Shown: positions 8,141 through 16,025 of the stretch, piece after piece
How the letters are laid out: every line of letters starts with the position of its first letter
Numbering within the stretch: the first letter of the stretch is position 1
Origin: Rubrivivax sp.
GTDB taxonomy: Bacteria > Pseudomonadota > Gammaproteobacteria > Burkholderiales > Burkholderiaceae_C
Assembly: GCA_019635315.1 (NCBI GenBank)
Contig: JAHBZT010000001.1
Location: 1,348,001 to 1,412,000, forward strand
Direction: 5' to 3'
Length of the DNA stretch: 64,000 nt
Translations under genes and position numbers: made by a program
The notes under the pieces: model-generated
Seen by the model: the letters and a program-made list of their open reading frames with translations, nothing else
Told to the model about the DNA's origin: nothing
Database searches by the model: none

Positions 8141-8589
8141 GCCCGCGCCGCCGCCGCGTGCTGCAGGCGGTGCTGTACGAACTGTTCGCCATCGCCTTCG
8201 TCGGCCCGGTGCTGGCGGTGCTGTTCGACGAACCCATGGGCTCGTCGCTGGCGCTCGCGGTCGTGCTGTCGAGCATCGCGCTGGCGTGGAACTATGTCTT
8301 CAACGGCCTGTTCGAGTGGTGGGAGTCCCGCCAGCGCTCGCGCCGGCGCACGCCGGCGCGGCGGCTGCTGCACGGCGCCGGCTTCGAGGGCGGGCTGACG
8401 GTGCTGCTCGTGCCCGTGATGGCGGTCTGGCTGGACACGACGCTGCTCACCGCCTTCGTCGCCAACCTGGGCCTGCTGGTCTTCTTCTTCGTCTACGCGA
8501 TCGCCTTCACCTGGTGCTTCGACCTCGTCTTCGGCCTGCCCGCGTCGGCGCGCGACCCGGCGGCGACGCAGCCGCGCCGCGTGGTGTAG
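8128..8589 (+). CDS. PACE-family multidrug/biocide efflux protein
   Basis: 153 residues, GTG start inside the preceding gene. It has the tandem bacterial transmembrane pair layout of PACE exporters (AceI type): two repeats, each opening with a motif like RVLQAVLYELFAIAFVGP (residues 10-27) and GFEGGLTVLLVPVMAVW (residues 83-99). The essential Glu of the first helix is present (YELF). Four membrane segments; the conserved NYVFNGLFEWWE lies between the pairs. Known members export chlorhexidine or short-chain diamines by proton exchange in the inner membrane. The link to the neighbouring ethanolamine genes is unproven. Confidence 0.88.
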   Translation: MAALSPRRRRVLQAVLYELFAIAFVGPVLAVLFDEPMGSSLALAVVLSSIALAWNYVFNGLFEWWESRQRSRRRTPARRLLHGAGFEGGLTVLLVPVMAVWLDTTLLTAFVANLGLLVFFFVYAIAFTWCFDLVFGLPASARDPAATQPRRVV

Positions 8590-8608
8590 CCGCCGGCCGG
8601 CGCCTGCC

Positions 8609-9991
8609 ATGGCCTACCGCAGCACCGTCGCCGGCCGCACCTGGTCCTTCGCCAACCTGAAGACAGTGCTGGCGCGCGCGACACCCCGGCGCAGCGGCGA
8701 CGAACTCGCCGGCATCGCCGCGGTGAGCGACGAGGAACGCATCGCCGCACGCTTCGCGCTCGCCGACCTGCCGCTGGCCACCTTCCTGCACGAGGCGCTG
8801 GTGCCCTACGAGGACGACGAGGTCACGCGGCTGATCGTCGACACGCACGACGCGGCGGCCTTCGCGCCGGTGGCGCATCTCACGGTGGGCGGTTTTCGGG
8901 ACTGGCTGCTGTCGGACGCGGCCACGCCGCAGGTGCTGACCGCGCTGGCGCCCGGGCTGACGCCCGAGATGGCGGCCGCGGTGAGCAAGCTGATGCGCCA
9001 CCAGGACCTGCTCGCGGTCGCGAAGAAGTGCCGTGTCGTCACCGCCTTCCGCGACACCCTCGGCCTGCCGGGCCGGCTGGCGGTGCGCCTGCAGCCCAAC
9101 CACCCGACCGACGACCTGCGCGGCATCGCCGCGTCGATGCTGGACGGGCTGATGTACGGCTGCGGCGACGCCGTCATCGGCATCAACCCGGCGGGCGACA
9201 GCCTGGCCGTCATCGGCGACCTGCTGCGCCTGCTCGACGAGGTGATCCAGCGCCATGCCATCCCCACCCAGGGTTGCGTGCTGACCCACGTGACCAACAC
9301 GCTGCGGCTGATCGAGGCCGGCGCGCCGGTGGACCTGGTGTTCCAGAGCATCGCCGGCAGCGAACGCGCCAATGCCGGCTTCGGCATCACGCTGGCGCTG
9401 CTGCGCGAGGCGCACGACGCGGCACGCTCGCTGCAGCGGGGCACGGTCGGCACGCACTGCATGTATTTCGAGACCGGCCAGGGTTCGGCGCTGTCGGCGA
9501 ACGCCCACCATGGCGTCGACCAGCAGACCATGGAGGCGCGTGCCTACGCGGTGGCACGCGCCTTCCCGCCGCTGCTGACCAACACCGTGGTCGGTTTCAT
9601 CGGCCCCGAGTACCTCTACGACGGCCGCCAGATCGTGCGCGCCGGGCTGGAGGACCACTTCTGCGGCAAGCTGCTCGGCGTGCCGCTGGGCTGCGACATC
9701 TGCTACGCCAACCACGCCGAGGCCGACAGCGACGACATGGACACGCTGATGACCTTGCTGGGCGCGGCCGGCGTCAACTTCATCATGGGCGTGCCGGGCG
9801 CCGACGACATCATGCTCAACTACCAGAGCACCAGCTTCCACGACGCCGCGGTGCTGCGCGAACTGCTGGGCCTGAAGCGCGCCCCAGAGTTCGAGGCCTG
9901 GCTGCAGAGGGTCGGCATCACGGACGGCGGCGGCCGGCTGCTGCCGGCGCCGGAGCGGCATGCGCTGCTGGCGGACTTGTCGGCGCGTTGA
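8609..9991 (+). CDS. eutB: EutB, ethanolamine ammonia-lyase large subunit
   Basis: 460 residues, full family length. With EutC it forms the adenosylcobalamin-dependent enzyme that converts ethanolamine to acetaldehyde and ammonia. Recognisable stretches include GLMYGCGDAVIGINPAGDS, FETGQGSALSANAHHGVDQQ, PLGCDICYANHAEADSDDMD and NFIMGVPGADDIMLNYQST, which line the TIM-barrel active site. Its start lies 20 bp after the PACE gene stop. The partner gene eutC does not follow directly: 736 bp holding repeat pair B intervene. No permease, microcompartment or reactivase gene is in view. Confidence 0.96.
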   Translation: MAYRSTVAGRTWSFANLKTVLARATPRRSGDELAGIAAVSDEERIAARFALADLPLATFLHEALVPYEDDEVTRLIVDTHDAAAFAPVAHLTVGGFRDWLLSDAATPQVLTALAPGLTPEMAAAVSKLMRHQDLLAVAKKCRVVTAFRDTLGLPGRLAVRLQPNHPTDDLRGIAASMLDGLMYGCGDAVIGINPAGDSLAVIGDLLRLLDEVIQRHAIPTQGCVLTHVTNTLRLIEAGAPVDLVFQSIAGSERANAGFGITLALLREAHDAARSLQRGTVGTHCMYFETGQGSALSANAHHGVDQQTMEARAYAVARAFPPLLTNTVVGFIGPEYLYDGRQIVRAGLEDHFCGKLLGVPLGCDICYANHAEADSDDMDTLMTLLGAAGVNFIMGVPGADDIMLNYQSTSFHDAAVLRELLGLKRAPEFEAWLQRVGITDGGGRLLPAPERHALLADLSAR

Positions 9992-10077
9992 ACTGCGATG
10001 AATGCTCGCTGGACCGCTTTCGGCGCATTGCGGACGTTCGGTGTTTGGCGTTGTTCGTGCATGCCTGTATCTGCGCA

Positions 10078-10603
10078 GCGAAGCCGCGCGGGGGCAGCCC
10101 GCAGCGCCCAGAGTCCGGCGGTCGGCGCTGCGCGCCGACTGCCCTGCGATGCTCGGGCCCCTGGCCCGCCGCCAACTCACTTCGCTCGCTGCGCTCGCTC
10201 CGTTCGGACATCGGCGGCGAGTCAGTTTTGGAGGCGCGCTGCGCGCGCGGCCAGGAGCCCTGCGCTTCTCGGCGCCTCCCATGGGCGCTGCGGGCTGCCC
10301 CCACGCGGCTTCGCGACACGGCGGTGGCATGCAGACAGCTCGAACGCCCCAGTCGGTGGACCTCGCGCCAGGCGGTACCCGCTGCCGGCGAATAGTGAAG
10401 CGCCGAGCAGCGCAGCTTCGGGGTCGGCGCGCACGCAGTGCGCGCCTCCACATCTGACTCGCCGCCGGTGTCCGAACGGAGCGAGCGCAGCGAGCGAAGT
10501 GAGTTGGGCGGCGCGACCCCGAAGCGAGCAGCGCAGGGAAGTCGACGCCGCAGGCGGCGACCGCGGAACCCTGAGCCGGGAGCGGGTACCGCCTGGCGCG
10601 ACG
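10078..10603. repeat. palindromic repeat pair B (units B1 and B2) between eutB and eutC
   Basis: Non-coding stretch 9992-10727 between eutB and eutC. B1 is 10078-10314, with 33-bp terminal inverted arms (10078-10110 against 10282-10314, one mismatch). B2 is 10361-10603, with 28-bp arms (10361-10388 against 10576-10603, two mismatches). The 52-bp cores (10174-10225; 10454-10505 reversed) differ at one base. Small hairpins sit at 10121-10139, 10234-10248, 10426-10446 and 10541-10561. A further inverted match of about 22 bp lies outside (10019-10040 against about 10641-10662) with the same centre near 10340, so the whole island is one large imperfect palindrome. Homologous to pair A. Confidence 0.9.
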
Positions 10604-10727
10604 CGCAGGCGCTGGCCCGTCTGGCGATCGCCCACCAATCGCATGTCCGCAACGCGCCGAATTCCGCCATCCGCGACGTTCCAACCTGGAGTGGTCGACA
10701 GTCGGCGTCCGCAACCGCGTCCATGAG

Positions 10728-11498
10728 ATGACCGCCCCCGACCCCTGGTCCGACCTGCGCCGCCACACGGCCGCACGCATTGCGCTCGGCCGTGCCGGCG
10801 TCAGCCTGCCGACCGCCGAGTGGCTGCGCTTCGCGCTCGCCCATGCGCAGGCGCGCGACGCCGTGCACCTGCCCTTCGACGACGAGACGCTGGCATCAGC
10901 GTTGGGCAGCCATGGCTTCACGGCGCTGCGCCTGGAAAGCGCCGCCGTCGACCGTGCCACCTACCTGCGGCGGCCGGACCTCGGCCGGCGGCTGTCGGCG
11001 CGCAGCGCGGCGCTGCTGCAGGCGCTGCCGGAGGCGGCGCACGATCTGGCGGTGGTGGTCGGCGACGGCCTATCGGCGCGTGCGGTGCACGAGCAGGCGC
11101 TGCCGCTGCTGCTGGAACTGCGTCCGCGGCTGGAGGCCGACGCGGTCGCGCTCGGTGCCGTCGCGCTGGTGCGCCAGTGCCGCGTCGCGCTCGGCGACGA
11201 GGTCGGCGCACTGCTCGGCGCGCGCGCGGTGCTGGTGCTGATCGGCGAACGGCCCGGCCTGTCGTCGCCGGACAGCCTGGGGGCGTACCTGACCTGGGCG
11301 CCACGCCTGGGCCGCAGCGACGCCGAGCGCAACTGCGTCTCCAACATACGCCCGGCCGGCCAGCCGCCGGCCGAGGCGGCGCGCCGCATCGCGTGGCTGC
11401 TGGCCGGCGCGCGCCGCCTGGGCGCCAGCGGCATCACGCTGAAGGACGACAGCGACGCCAGCGACGCGACGGGCGAGCGGCCGCACCTGCGCGGCTGA
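10728..11498 (+). CDS. eutC: EutC, ethanolamine ammonia-lyase small subunit
   Basis: 256 residues. The C-terminal domain carries the conserved EutC sequence SDAERNCVSNIRPAGQPPAEAARRIAWLLAGARRLGASG, preceded by PGLSSPDSLGAYLTWAPR; together with EutB it binds adenosylcobalamin. The N-terminal part (PWSDLRRHTAARIALGRAGVSLPT) is also typical. No good ribosome site precedes the ATG, and the usual tight spacing to eutB is lost because of the repeat island, so expression may depend on read-through or a new promoter. Confidence 0.95.
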   Translation: MTAPDPWSDLRRHTAARIALGRAGVSLPTAEWLRFALAHAQARDAVHLPFDDETLASALGSHGFTALRLESAAVDRATYLRRPDLGRRLSARSAALLQALPEAAHDLAVVVGDGLSARAVHEQALPLLLELRPRLEADAVALGAVALVRQCRVALGDEVGALLGARAVLVLIGERPGLSSPDSLGAYLTWAPRLGRSDAERNCVSNIRPAGQPPAEAARRIAWLLAGARRLGASGITLKDDSDASDATGERPHLRG

Positions 11499-11554
11499 AT
11501 GGCGCCGCGAGGCCGGGGACGCCGGGCGGACGCCGGCGCGCGACAGTGCGCGCC

Positions 11555-11788
11555 ATGTCATCGACAACTTCCGCACCCCTGCCGGCCTTCGCGGCCACGC
11601 TGCTGGCGCTGCTCGCGGCGCTGCTGCTGTGGGCCTGCAGCGCACCGCCGCAGCATGGCGCCACGGCCTGCGCGGCCGAGGCCCCGGCGCCGCCGATCGC
11701 GCCGCCGACCGCGCCCCCGGCCGCCAAGCCGGCGACGGACGACCTGCCCGATCCGGGCGAGATCCCGCCGCTCAGGTTTGCGCAGTGA
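11555..11788 (+). CDS. putative small lipoprotein
   Basis: 77 residues. There is a hydrophobic stretch LPAFAATLLALLAALLLWAC ending in Cys28, which fits a signal peptide with an imperfect lipobox (Trp at -2). The mature part is short and Pro/Ala rich (PAPPIAPPTAPPAAKPA) and ends acidic. Small Burkholderiales lipoproteins look like this, but I recognise no family. It starts 57 bp after eutC and ends 41 bp before the convergent regulator gene. It could be non-coding. Confidence 0.45.
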   Translation: MSSTTSAPLPAFAATLLALLAALLLWACSAPPQHGATACAAEAPAPPIAPPTAPPAAKPATDDLPDPGEIPPLRFAQ

Positions 11789-11828
11789 AGCGTCCGGCCG
11801 CGGGTCGCGCGCCGCGCTTCACGGGCAC

Positions 11829-14357
11829 TCACGCTGCCGCGGCGCCGCGCAGCAGGCGGGCCGCGGCTTCGTCGGACAGCCGGGCGCCCTCGTCGTGCAG
11901 CGCCTGCTGCTGTGCCGGAGCGAGGGCCCCGTCCAGCACCGCCTGCAGCCGGCGGCGCGCCGCCTCGCCCTGCGCGCTGGCCGACTCGCCGCGCTCGGCA
12001 TAGCGCCGGTCGGTCCAGCCGAGCAGGCGCGCGGCATCGTCGAGGCGGCCGCGCTGCGCCATCCACTCGGCCAGGTGGCAGGGCATCCAGGTCAGCGCGC
12101 CTGCCACCTGCATCAGCGCGACGGCCTCGGGGATCTCGGGCGCCGCCGCCTCGCCGGCCTCGATCAGTGCCAGCGCCAGCGCCGCCATCTGCTGCCAGCA
12201 GCGGCGCGCCAGGCCGCGCGCGCGGATCTCGTCGGCCACCGGCCGCATCAGCGCCACCGCCTCGGCGACGCGTCCGCGGCCGAGTTCGGCGATCGCGACG
12301 TTGTGCGCCGTCAGCCAGGCGCGCCGGTCGTCGCCCTCGGCGCGCGCCAGCGCCAGCTCGGCGCGCTGGCCGTCGATGAACCCGGCCAGGTCGCCGCGCA
12401 GGTGCGCGAGCCGCCCCTCGACCAGGCGGCGGGCGCGGCGCTGTCCGCTGCTCCAGTCGGCGCCCTCGCAGCCGCGCAGCTCGGCCAGCACCGCGTCGTG
12501 GTCGATCGGCCGGTGCAGGCGCTGCGTCAGCGGCAGCCACATGCCCATCACGCGGTGCAGCAGCCGCGCGTCGCCGGACTCGCGTGCGATCGCCAGCGCG
12601 CGGTCGGCGGCGTCGAAGGTCTCCTGCCAGCTGAAGCGGGCGTCGGCACCGCGCAGCGCCAGCGCCCACCAGAACAGCGCGCGCCGGCGCGGCGGCAGCT
12701 CTTGCCCGGCGGTGCCCTCGACCAGCGGCTGCAGCCGGCGCAGCACGCGCCCCGCGTCGTCGTCCAGCCCGGCGGCGTGCCAGAAGCTGCCGGCCGCGCC
12801 GGCCAGCGCGACGGCCAGCGCGAGGTCGCCCTCGGCGCCCAGCGCCCACTCGAGCGCGGCGCGCAGGTTGTCCAGGTCGGGCAGCAGCGCGTCGACCCAG
12901 GGCAGCACCGGGGCATCGGCCGCGGCCTCGTCGGCGGCGTCGAAGACGGCCAGCATCGCCTCGGCGTGGCGGCGGCGGGTGGCCGTGGTCTCGCCGGCCT
13001 CGTCCAGCCGCTCGGCGGCAAACTGCTGCGCGGCGACGAGCAGCCGCCAGCGGGCCTCGCCGGTCGCGTCCGCCGCCGGTACACGCTGCAGCAGTGAACG
13101 GTCGGCCAGCAGCCGCAGCTGGTCCAGCACCGCCCACTCGTCCAGTGCGTCGTCGGCGCAGACCTGCTGCGCGGCGGCCGGCGCGAAGCTGCCGGCGAAG
13201 ACCGCCAGGCGCCGGAACACCGTGCGCGCCGGGGCATCGAGCAGGCCATGGCTCCACTGCAGCGCGCCGCGCAGCGTCTGCTGGCGCGGCGGCGCGCCGG
13301 GGGGCGGCGGGGCGCCGCGGCTGAGCAGTTCCAGCTGGCGGTCCAGCCGCGCCTGCACGCCGGCGATGCCGAGCAACCGCACGCGCGCCGCCGCCAGCTC
13401 CAGCGCCAGCGGCAGGCCCTCCAGGCGGCGGCACACCGCGGCCACGGCGGCCGCATTGCCGGCGTCGATCGTGAAGTCGGCGTCCGCCGCCCGCACGCGC
13501 TCGGCCAGCAGCGCGGCGGCCGGGCTGGCGGCCACGGCCTCGACCGCGTCGCCGGCCGGGCAGGCCAGGCCGTCCAGGCGCAGCAGCCGCTCGCCGGGCA
13601 CGGCCAGCGGCTCCTGGCTGGTGGCCAGCAGCGCGATGCCGGGCGCCGCTTCGAGCAGCGTCGCCGCCAGCGCCGCGGCGGCCTCGCGCAGGTGCTCGCA
13701 GTTGTCCAGCACGAGCAGCAGCGACAGCGGCGCCAGCGCGGCGCCCAGCGCGGCGGCATCGGCGGCTTCCCGCGCCAGGGCGCAGGCGCGCGCGACGGTC
13801 GCCGGCAGCCGAGTCGGGTCGGCCAGTGCCGCGAGCTCGACGACCACCGCGCCGTCGGCAAAGCGCGCGCGCGCCGCCGCGGCCGCGGCCAGCGCCAGCC
13901 GCGTCTTGCCGATGCCGCCGCTGCCGACGACGGTGAGCAGCCGCGCCGGCGCCAGCGCCTGCAGCAGTTCGTCCAGGTCCTGGCCGCGGCCGAGCAGGCT
14001 GCCGTCGACGGGGCCGGCGGTGCCGTCGCCCTGCGCGGCGCGCTGCACCGGCCAGGCCAGGCGGTAGCCGCGGCCGGGCACGGTGGCGATGGCGTCGGCG
14101 CCGAGCACGCGCCGCAGCGCCATCACCTGCACCTTCAGGTTGTCGTCGACGACGACACGGCCCGGCCAGGCGCGCGCGAACAGCGCATCGCGGTCGACGA
14201 CCTCGCCGCCGCGCTCGGCCAGCGCCAGCAGCACGCCGAAGGCGCGCTGGCCCAGCGGCATGCGCTCGGCGCCGCGCCGCAGCTCGCGCGCCGCCGGCGA
14301 CAGCACGAAGCCGCCGAAGTGCAGCGTGGCGGGGTCGGACGGGGGCTCGGTGCTCAT
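11829..14357 (-). CDS. winged-helix/NB-ARC-like ATPase transcriptional regulator
   Basis: 842 residues. Residues 10-105 form an OmpR/PhoB-type winged helix (PLGQRAFGVLLALAERGGEVV, then TVPGRGYRLAWPV). Next comes an ATPase module with Walker A GSGGIGKT near 145-152, a Walker B-like LSLLLVLDNCEHL near 215, and the RLEGLPLALELAAARVRLLG motif near 335, as in STAND/AfsR-type regulators. The C-terminal 400 residues are Ala-rich helical repeats, probably TPR-like sensor repeats. Such proteins are large ATP-dependent activators whose inducers are mostly unknown. It is divergent from a BTAD regulator with 121 bp between starts. Confidence 0.85.
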   Translation of the reverse strand: MSTEPPSDPATLHFGGFVLSPAARELRRGAERMPLGQRAFGVLLALAERGGEVVDRDALFARAWPGRVVVDDNLKVQVMALRRVLGADAIATVPGRGYRLAWPVQRAAQGDGTAGPVDGSLLGRGQDLDELLQALAPARLLTVVGSGGIGKTRLALAAAAAARARFADGAVVVELAALADPTRLPATVARACALAREAADAAALGAALAPLSLLLVLDNCEHLREAAAALAATLLEAAPGIALLATSQEPLAVPGERLLRLDGLACPAGDAVEAVAASPAAALLAERVRAADADFTIDAGNAAAVAAVCRRLEGLPLALELAAARVRLLGIAGVQARLDRQLELLSRGAPPPPGAPPRQQTLRGALQWSHGLLDAPARTVFRRLAVFAGSFAPAAAQQVCADDALDEWAVLDQLRLLADRSLLQRVPAADATGEARWRLLVAAQQFAAERLDEAGETTATRRRHAEAMLAVFDAADEAAADAPVLPWVDALLPDLDNLRAALEWALGAEGDLALAVALAGAAGSFWHAAGLDDDAGRVLRRLQPLVEGTAGQELPPRRRALFWWALALRGADARFSWQETFDAADRALAIARESGDARLLHRVMGMWLPLTQRLHRPIDHDAVLAELRGCEGADWSSGQRRARRLVEGRLAHLRGDLAGFIDGQRAELALARAEGDDRRAWLTAHNVAIAELGRGRVAEAVALMRPVADEIRARGLARRCWQQMAALALALIEAGEAAAPEIPEAVALMQVAGALTWMPCHLAEWMAQRGRLDDAARLLGWTDRRYAERGESASAQGEAARRRLQAVLDGALAPAQQQALHDEGARLSDEAAARLLRGAAAA

Positions 14358-14478
14358 CGTCGAGGACGGTTCCGCGCGCGGGCCGCGAATTTACCGCCGG
14401 TTTTACCGCGCCTCACCGACGCCGCGGCGGCCGCGACTGAGCATGGCGTCCGCTGGACATCCCCCAAGGCCCCACGTC

Positions 14479-15261
14479 ATGAATCCGAACCTGTCCCTCG
14501 TCGGCGAAGCGCCCGCGGCGCTGCACCTGCACCTGCACCTGCACCTGCACGGTTATCCACGCGCCGGCGCCGCTGGCCGGGTGCTGCCGCTGCGCCTGCG
14601 CCATGGTTTCGCGCTGCTGGCGCTGCTGGCCGAACGCGGCCGGCCCGTCGCGCGCGACGAACTGGTCGCGCTGCTGTGGCCCGATGCCGCGCCCGGCGTC
14701 GGCCGCGCGCGCCTGCGCCGCCTGCTGCACGAGCTGCAGCAGCAGGTCGGCCAGCCGGTCGCCGACGGCGATGCGCAGGTGCTGGCGCTGGCCCGCGGCT
14801 GGCATTGCGACCTGCACGCCACGCGCTGCGCGATGCAGGCCGGCGACTGGCGCGCGCTGCTGGCGCCGCAGGCCGCCGAGCTGATGAGCGGCTTCACGAT
14901 CCCCGGCGGCGCCTTCGACGACTGGCTGGACGGCTGCCGGCGCGAGCACCGCGCCGCGCTGGCGCGGGCCCTGGAGCGCGCGGCGCGGGCCCTCGTCGGC
15001 GCCGACGTGGGCGATGACGATGCGGCCGAGGCGCTGGGTCTGGCGCTGCTGCGCCTGGAGCCCTGTGCCGAGGCGGGCCATGGCGCGCTGATCTGGGCGC
15101 GTGCGCAGCGCCACGACGGTGCCGGCGTCGAGGCCGCCTATTTCGCCGCCGCCGAGGCGCTGCGCGGCGAATACGGCATCGCGCCGTCGCCGCGCCTGGA
15201 GGCGCTGTATGCCGCGGCGCGCGAGCGCATTGCGGGGCCGGCCCTGGCGCTGGCGGCCTGA
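14479..15261 (+). CDS. BTAD/SARP-like regulatory protein with N-terminal His-Leu tract
   Basis: 260 residues. After a short N-terminus with five Leu-His dipeptides (residues 15-24) comes a winged-helix-like segment (LPLRLRHGFALLALLAERGRPV then ARDELVALLWPDAAPG), and then a helical bacterial transcriptional activator domain ending with EAAYFAAAEALRGEYGIAPSPRLEALY, the usual BTAD close. There is no ATPase module, unlike its divergent neighbour. An upstream in-frame ATG near 14443 is possible; I prefer 14479. It probably works with or parallel to the large regulator at 11829-14357. Confidence 0.75.
   Translation: MNPNLSLVGEAPAALHLHLHLHLHGYPRAGAAGRVLPLRLRHGFALLALLAERGRPVARDELVALLWPDAAPGVGRARLRRLLHELQQQVGQPVADGDAQVLALARGWHCDLHATRCAMQAGDWRALLAPQAAELMSGFTIPGGAFDDWLDGCRREHRAALARALERAARALVGADVGDDDAAEALGLALLRLEPCAEAGHGALIWARAQRHDGAGVEAAYFAAAEALRGEYGIAPSPRLEALYAAARERIAGPALALAA
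14521..14550 (+). repeat. five tandem CTGCAC hexamers inside the BTAD gene
   Basis: Perfect in-frame hexanucleotide tract encoding alternating Leu and His. Copy-number change would lengthen or shorten the tract without breaking the frame. Confidence 0.95.
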
Positions 15262-15282
15262 GGCCGCCAGCGCCTTGCGCGC

Positions 15283-15837
15283 TCAGGCTGCCGCCAGGCG
15301 GCGCCGCACCAGGCCGCCGATGCCGCCCAGGCCGGCCAGCATCAGCGCCAGGCTGGCAGGCTCGGGCACCGCCGACACCGAGGACGAGAAGAGCAGGCTG
15401 CCGCCGTGCAGGCCGGCGGTCGTGGCCTCCAGCCGCCAGTAGTAGCTGCCCGCCTGCAGGTCGGCAAAACGCTGCGACACCGTGGTGCCGAAGAAGTCGA
15501 AACCGCCCAGCAGGACGTCGCCGTCGTGGCGAAAGGGGTCGCCGTCGGCGTCGTGCCACAGCGTGACCATGCTGTTCACCAGGCTGAATTCCGGGCCGGA
15601 CTCCAGGCTCACCGCCGCCGCCAGCGCGTGGTGCGGCCGGTCGAGCTGGAAGAAGTAGGCGTTGTCGACCGAGAAGCCTGGGCCGGCGAAGAACATCACG
15701 GACTCCTGCTGCGGGTCGGGGTTGAGGCCGTAGTCGCCGCCGTAGTCGGGTGCGGCCTCGGCGCCGGCCATGGCCATCGCGGTGGCCAGGGCGGCGGCCA
15801 GCGGGGCCAGGCGGCGGGTCGGGAAGCTTGTCGTCAT
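15283..15837 (-). CDS. PEP-CTERM sorting-domain protein
   Basis: 184 residues. It has a signal peptide (LAPLAAALATAMAMAGAEAA, cut near residue 29) and a C-terminal sorting signal VPEPASLALMLAGLGGIGG followed by VRRRLAAA: the Pro-Glu-Pro motif, membrane helix and basic tail recognised by exosortases. The mature part is short and beta-rich, with FDFFGTTVSQRFADLQAGSY resembling the FxDxF subfamily. It is probably exported, cleaved by XrtB (gene at 55589) and anchored or released at the cell surface. It is convergent with the BTAD gene. Confidence 0.9.
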   Translation of the reverse strand: MTTSFPTRRLAPLAAALATAMAMAGAEAAPDYGGDYGLNPDPQQESVMFFAGPGFSVDNAYFFQLDRPHHALAAAVSLESGPEFSLVNSMVTLWHDADGDPFRHDGDVLLGGFDFFGTTVSQRFADLQAGSYYWRLEATTAGLHGGSLLFSSSVSAVPEPASLALMLAGLGGIGGLVRRRLAAA

Positions 15838-16025
15838 CGCGTCTCTCCTCGGGAGAAAGGGGGGTTGGGGAGCCGCGATGGTCGGCCGCCGCTGTCCGGC
15901 AGGCGTCCGTTCGCGGCCCTTGCCCGCGCGGCGCCGGCGTGGGACGCTCGGCGGACGCCGGCGGGACGCCGCCTGCGCACGATGACGGTCGCCGTTCCTT
16001 CCCACCCCGAAACCGGAGACCCGCG

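Noticed and set aside
4393-10603. Repeat units as a classical IS or MITE
   Set aside because: No transposase, no clear target-site duplication seen, and the terminal arms differ in sequence between copies.
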